A stretch of 9,244 nucleotides of DNA, from contig JBFXEO010000113.1 of the NCBI GenBank assembly GCA_050180015.1, positions 1-9,244 on the forward strand. Reading direction: 5' to 3'. Within the stretch, counting starts at the first letter, position 1; the number at the start of each line of letters is the position of its first letter. Shown piece after piece: positions 7,877 to 9,244 of this stretch. This stretch comes from JBFXEO01 sp050180015 (GTDB lineage Bacteria; Bacteroidota; Bacteroidia; Bacteroidales; Tenuifilaceae). Below the pieces are notes generated by a model. The model was not told where the DNA came from, did no database searches, and saw nothing but the letters and a program-made list of their open reading frames with translations. Both the position numbers and the translations under genes were made by a program.

Positions 7877-7906
7877 AAAATTGAGTTATACTCTCGATTT
7901 TTTATT
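7872..7906. terminator. Two-way intrinsic terminator between rsmE and the zinc-ribbon gene
   Basis: Arm AATAAAAAATTGAG (7872-7885) pairs with CTCGATTTTTTATT (7893-7906) over 14 bp, with one G-T wobble, around the 7-nt loop TTATACT. The A-run on one side and T-run on the other give a U-tract in both directions. It can therefore end the rightward rsmE transcript and the leftward SPFH/RHH/zinc-ribbon transcript. The left arm includes the rsmE stop codon TAA at 7874-7876. Confidence 0.88.
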
Positions 7907-7920
7907 ATTAAGTGTATAGA

Positions 7921-8154
7921 TCATCCAACCCCATAGTTTAAAACATTCAGTATATTGGAAGTATCTGTTTTATATAATTCAGTGTACAGGCATTTTGTAC
8001 AAGTAATAGCTGTAAAACGCTTATTCTGAATATCAAAAATACGCGCCAGCTTACTTCCAACAGCGTAAAACTTTCCGACCTCAAATTCGTTGTTTCCACA
8101 TTTCGGACATTTACTTTTTGCTCTGATCTTTTTCTTTTTACTTGTTTTTATCAT
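7921..8154 (-). CDS. Small zinc-ribbon protein (DUF2082-like)
   Basis: A 77-aa protein with one zinc ribbon. CPKC (Cys16, Cys19) and CTKC (Cys52, Cys55) should bind one zinc ion, joined by a ~32-residue hairpin with FDIQNKRFTAITC at 40-52. The order of motifs and the closing hydrophobic segment match the small zinc-ribbon family DUF2082 (zinc_ribbon_13, as I recall it), described as possibly nucleic-acid binding; no function is proven. After the second CxxC this protein has Leu56 where relatives usually have Gly. The N-terminus is strongly basic (KKKK at 6-9). I prefer the ATG at 8154, which gives the usual short N-terminus and follows a purine-rich GGGGAAG. The in-frame ATG at 8172 would give 83 aa. 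With the preferred start, the gene overlaps the upstream RHH gene by 17 bp, suggesting translational coupling and one transcript. Confidence 0.82.
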   Translation of the reverse strand: MIKTSKKKKIRAKSKCPKCGNNEFEVGKFYAVGSKLARIFDIQNKRFTAITCTKCLYTELYKTDTSNILNVLNYGVG

Positions 8155-8356
8155 TATCTGCTTCCCCTGCATTTACACTATTATTGTCAGAATTACCCGA
8201 AACCGGTTTTTTAATTCTACCCGTTTTTCTTAAGGATTGATCTATAATCCATTCCAATTGCCCGTTGGTGCTGCGGAATTCATCTGCAGCCCACTTTTCC
8301 AAAGCGGCCATCTTATCGGGATCAATTCTTAGTACAAACGATTTCTTCTTTGCCAT
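8138..8356 (-). CDS. Arc-like ribbon-helix-helix protein
   Basis: A 72-aa protein. Residues 6-13 (SFVLRIDP) form the predicted beta strand, DKMAALEKWAADEF the first helix, RSTNGQ the turn and LEWIIDQSLRKTGR the second helix. From Phe7 to Ile48 it lines up without gaps with phage P22 Arc as I remember it, including the turn RS-N and the closing GRI. This supports a dimeric MetJ/Arc fold that binds DNA in the cytoplasm. In Arc the strand residues Gln9, Asn11 and Arg13 read the operator; here the matching positions are Ser6, Val8 and Arg10, so specificity should differ. The last ~22 residues are Asn/Asp-rich and probably disordered. The gene lies 113 bp after the SPFH gene, same strand, and overlaps the zinc-ribbon gene. 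It could be an autoregulator of the set or an accessory factor of the SPFH protein; there is no toxin partner beside it. Confidence 0.85.
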   Translation of the reverse strand: MAKKKSFVLRIDPDKMAALEKWAADEFRSTNGQLEWIIDQSLRKTGRIKKPVSGNSDNNSVNAGEADNDKNK

Positions 8357-8370
8357 AATTACAGAAATAA

Positions 8371-8388
8371 ATCAAATCCTGATTCGAT
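8371..8388. promoter_or_regulatory. Imperfect inverted repeat, possible RHH operator
   Basis: ATCAAATCCTGATTCGAT on the + strand is an 18-bp imperfect inverted repeat (7 of 9 base pairs symmetric). It lies 15-32 bp before the RHH start codon. RHH proteins commonly autoregulate through paired half-sites near their own promoter, so this is a candidate operator. It could equally be a small mRNA hairpin (7 bp with a G-T pair on the - strand) or chance. Confidence 0.3.
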
Positions 8389-8458
8389 GAGCAATTATTA
8401 ATACCCCTTATTGATTTTCCTTTTCATTGCATTGCTAAAACCAATTCCTGAAAATTGT

Positions 8459-8466
8459 CAAATGTA
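8459..8466 (-). promoter_or_regulatory. Candidate -7 box between SPFH and RHH genes
   Basis: On the - strand this reads TACATTTG, an exact TAnnTTTG, placed 3 bp after the SPFH stop codon. It would give the RHH and zinc-ribbon genes an internal promoter with a ~95-nt 5' UTR containing the 8371-8388 inverted repeat. There is no TTTG at the -33 position, so it may be weak or not functional. Confidence 0.35.
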
Positions 8467-8469
8467 GGT

Positions 8470-9244
8470 CTATTGATGTAGCGTGCCAGTATTCACAACT
8501 GGACGTGCCGATTCATCAGAGCAGAGTACCACCATCAGGTTGCTTACCATAGCGGCTTTTTTCTCTTCGTCCAATTCTACTATTTGTTTTTGCAACAGTT
8601 GATCTAGCGCCATTTGTACCATACCTACAGCACCTTCTACAATTTTACTTCGTGCCGCTACCACCGCAGTTGCTTGCTGGCGCCGCAGCATTGCCCCTGC
8701 TATTTCCGATGCGTATGCAATATAGTTAATCCGCGCCTCTATAACCTCTATCCCTGCAATATTCAACCGTTCAATCAGCTCGGCTTCTAACCTGTGATTC
8801 ACGGCTTCGCCGCCGGCACGCAGGGTAATATCCTCCTCTTCATGCTCAAAGTTATCGTAGGGAAACATACCCGCCAGCTTACGTAGTGCAGCATCGCTTT
8901 GCACCACAACAAAATGCCCGTACTCATCAACATCAAACGATGCTTTGTAGGTATTACTCACTTTCCAGACCAATACTAAGCCAATCATAATTGGATTGCC
9001 AACTTTATCGTTTACCTTAATTGGCTCACTGTTAAAGTTCCTGGCCCTAAGCGAAATTCGTTTTTTGATGTAAAAAGGGTTGGTCCAAAAGAATCCATTT
9101 CTGCGGATAGTGCCCATGTACTTGCCGAAGAGGATTAGAACTGCCGATTCATTGGGGTTAACAACAATAAATCCGGGTGCAATTAAAATTACAGCAGCAA
9201 ACCCCAATACATACCATGCTACTTCTGTCACCACGAGTGCAGTA
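8470..9244 (-). CDS. SPFH/band-7 (stomatin-like) membrane protein, 5' end outside window
   Basis: Membrane-anchored SPFH (stomatin/prohibitin/flotillin/HflK) protein, expected to oligomerise at the inner membrane. 257 codons are visible. A hydrophobic segment (VAWYVLGFAAVILIAPGFIVV) leads into the SPFH core, starting NPNESAVLILFGKYMGT and continuing through SLRARNFNSEPIKVNDK and VQSDAALRKLAGMFPYDNF. The helical part RRQQATAVVAARSKIVEGAVGM follows, then a conserved C-terminus, EKKAAMVSNLMVVLCSDES. A GTG at 9234 could serve as a start, but the frame stays open to the edge of the window. As I recall them, close relatives have about 30-40 more N-terminal residues with another hydrophobic stretch, so I treat the gene as cut by the window. 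There is no NfeD-type partner downstream; RHH and zinc-ribbon genes follow instead. Confidence 0.93.
   Translation of the reverse strand, partial: TALVVTEVAWYVLGFAAVILIAPGFIVVNPNESAVLILFGKYMGTIRRNGFFWTNPFYIKKRISLRARNFNSEPIKVNDKVGNPIMIGLVLVWKVSNTYKASFDVDEYGHFVVVQSDAALRKLAGMFPYDNFEHEEEDITLRAGGEAVNHRLEAELIERLNIAGIEVIEARINYIAYASEIAGAMLRRQQATAVVAARSKIVEGAVGMVQMALDQLLQKQIVELDEEKKAAMVSNLMVVLCSDESARPVVNTGTLHQ

Noticed and set aside
7921..8356. RHH plus small downstream protein as a toxin-antitoxin pair
   Set aside because: The downstream protein is a four-cysteine zinc ribbon without any toxin fold signature, and the order and context fit an SPFH-linked set better.

Overview
The window looks like chromosomal DNA from a member of the Bacteroidota, probably a Bacteroidales/Marinilabiliales-type organism. 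The proteins read like that phylum. No start codon has a clear Shine-Dalgarno sequence, and four transcription units have an exact TAnnTTTG hexamer-type -7 box upstream, which is the Bacteroidota housekeeping promoter signature. I see no insertion sequence, CRISPR array, tRNA, rRNA or phage gene. Most of the window is ordinary core genome.

Layout. Positions 1-201 are the non-coding leader of tpiA, with a candidate -7 box. A rightward group follows: tpiA (triosephosphate isomerase, 202-957), prmA (ribosomal protein L11 methyltransferase, 1020-1856, GTG start) and, 9 bp later, a very large exported protein of unknown function (1866-6506, 1546 aa). This last gene fills half of the window. Its stop codon interlocks with the stop of a leftward YfcE/MJ0936-type metallophosphoesterase (6503-7003) in the shared tetranucleotide TTAA, with no terminator between them. 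A 171-bp divergent spacer (7004-7174) holds candidate -7 boxes on both strands and an AT-rich hairpin. Then comes rsmE (16S rRNA m3U1498 methyltransferase, 7175-7876, rightward). A strong two-way terminator whose stem contains the rsmE stop codon separates it from the leftward genes on the right.

The right-hand leftward group is, in transcription order, an SPFH/band-7 membrane protein (9244-8470, its 5' end cut by the window edge), an Arc-like ribbon-helix-helix protein (8356-8138) and a small four-cysteine zinc-ribbon protein (8154-7921). The last two overlap by 17 bp in the likely reading. The RHH gene has its own candidate promoter and an imperfect inverted repeat that could be an operator.

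How the genes relate. Two genes modify the translation apparatus (prmA, rsmE) and one is glycolytic (tpiA); these are housekeeping. The two parts most worth following up are the giant exported beta-rich protein co-directional with tpiA-prmA, and the SPFH + RHH + zinc-ribbon set, where a membrane scaffold protein sits beside two small putative nucleic-acid-binding proteins. I did not find an obviously new defence or mobile system.
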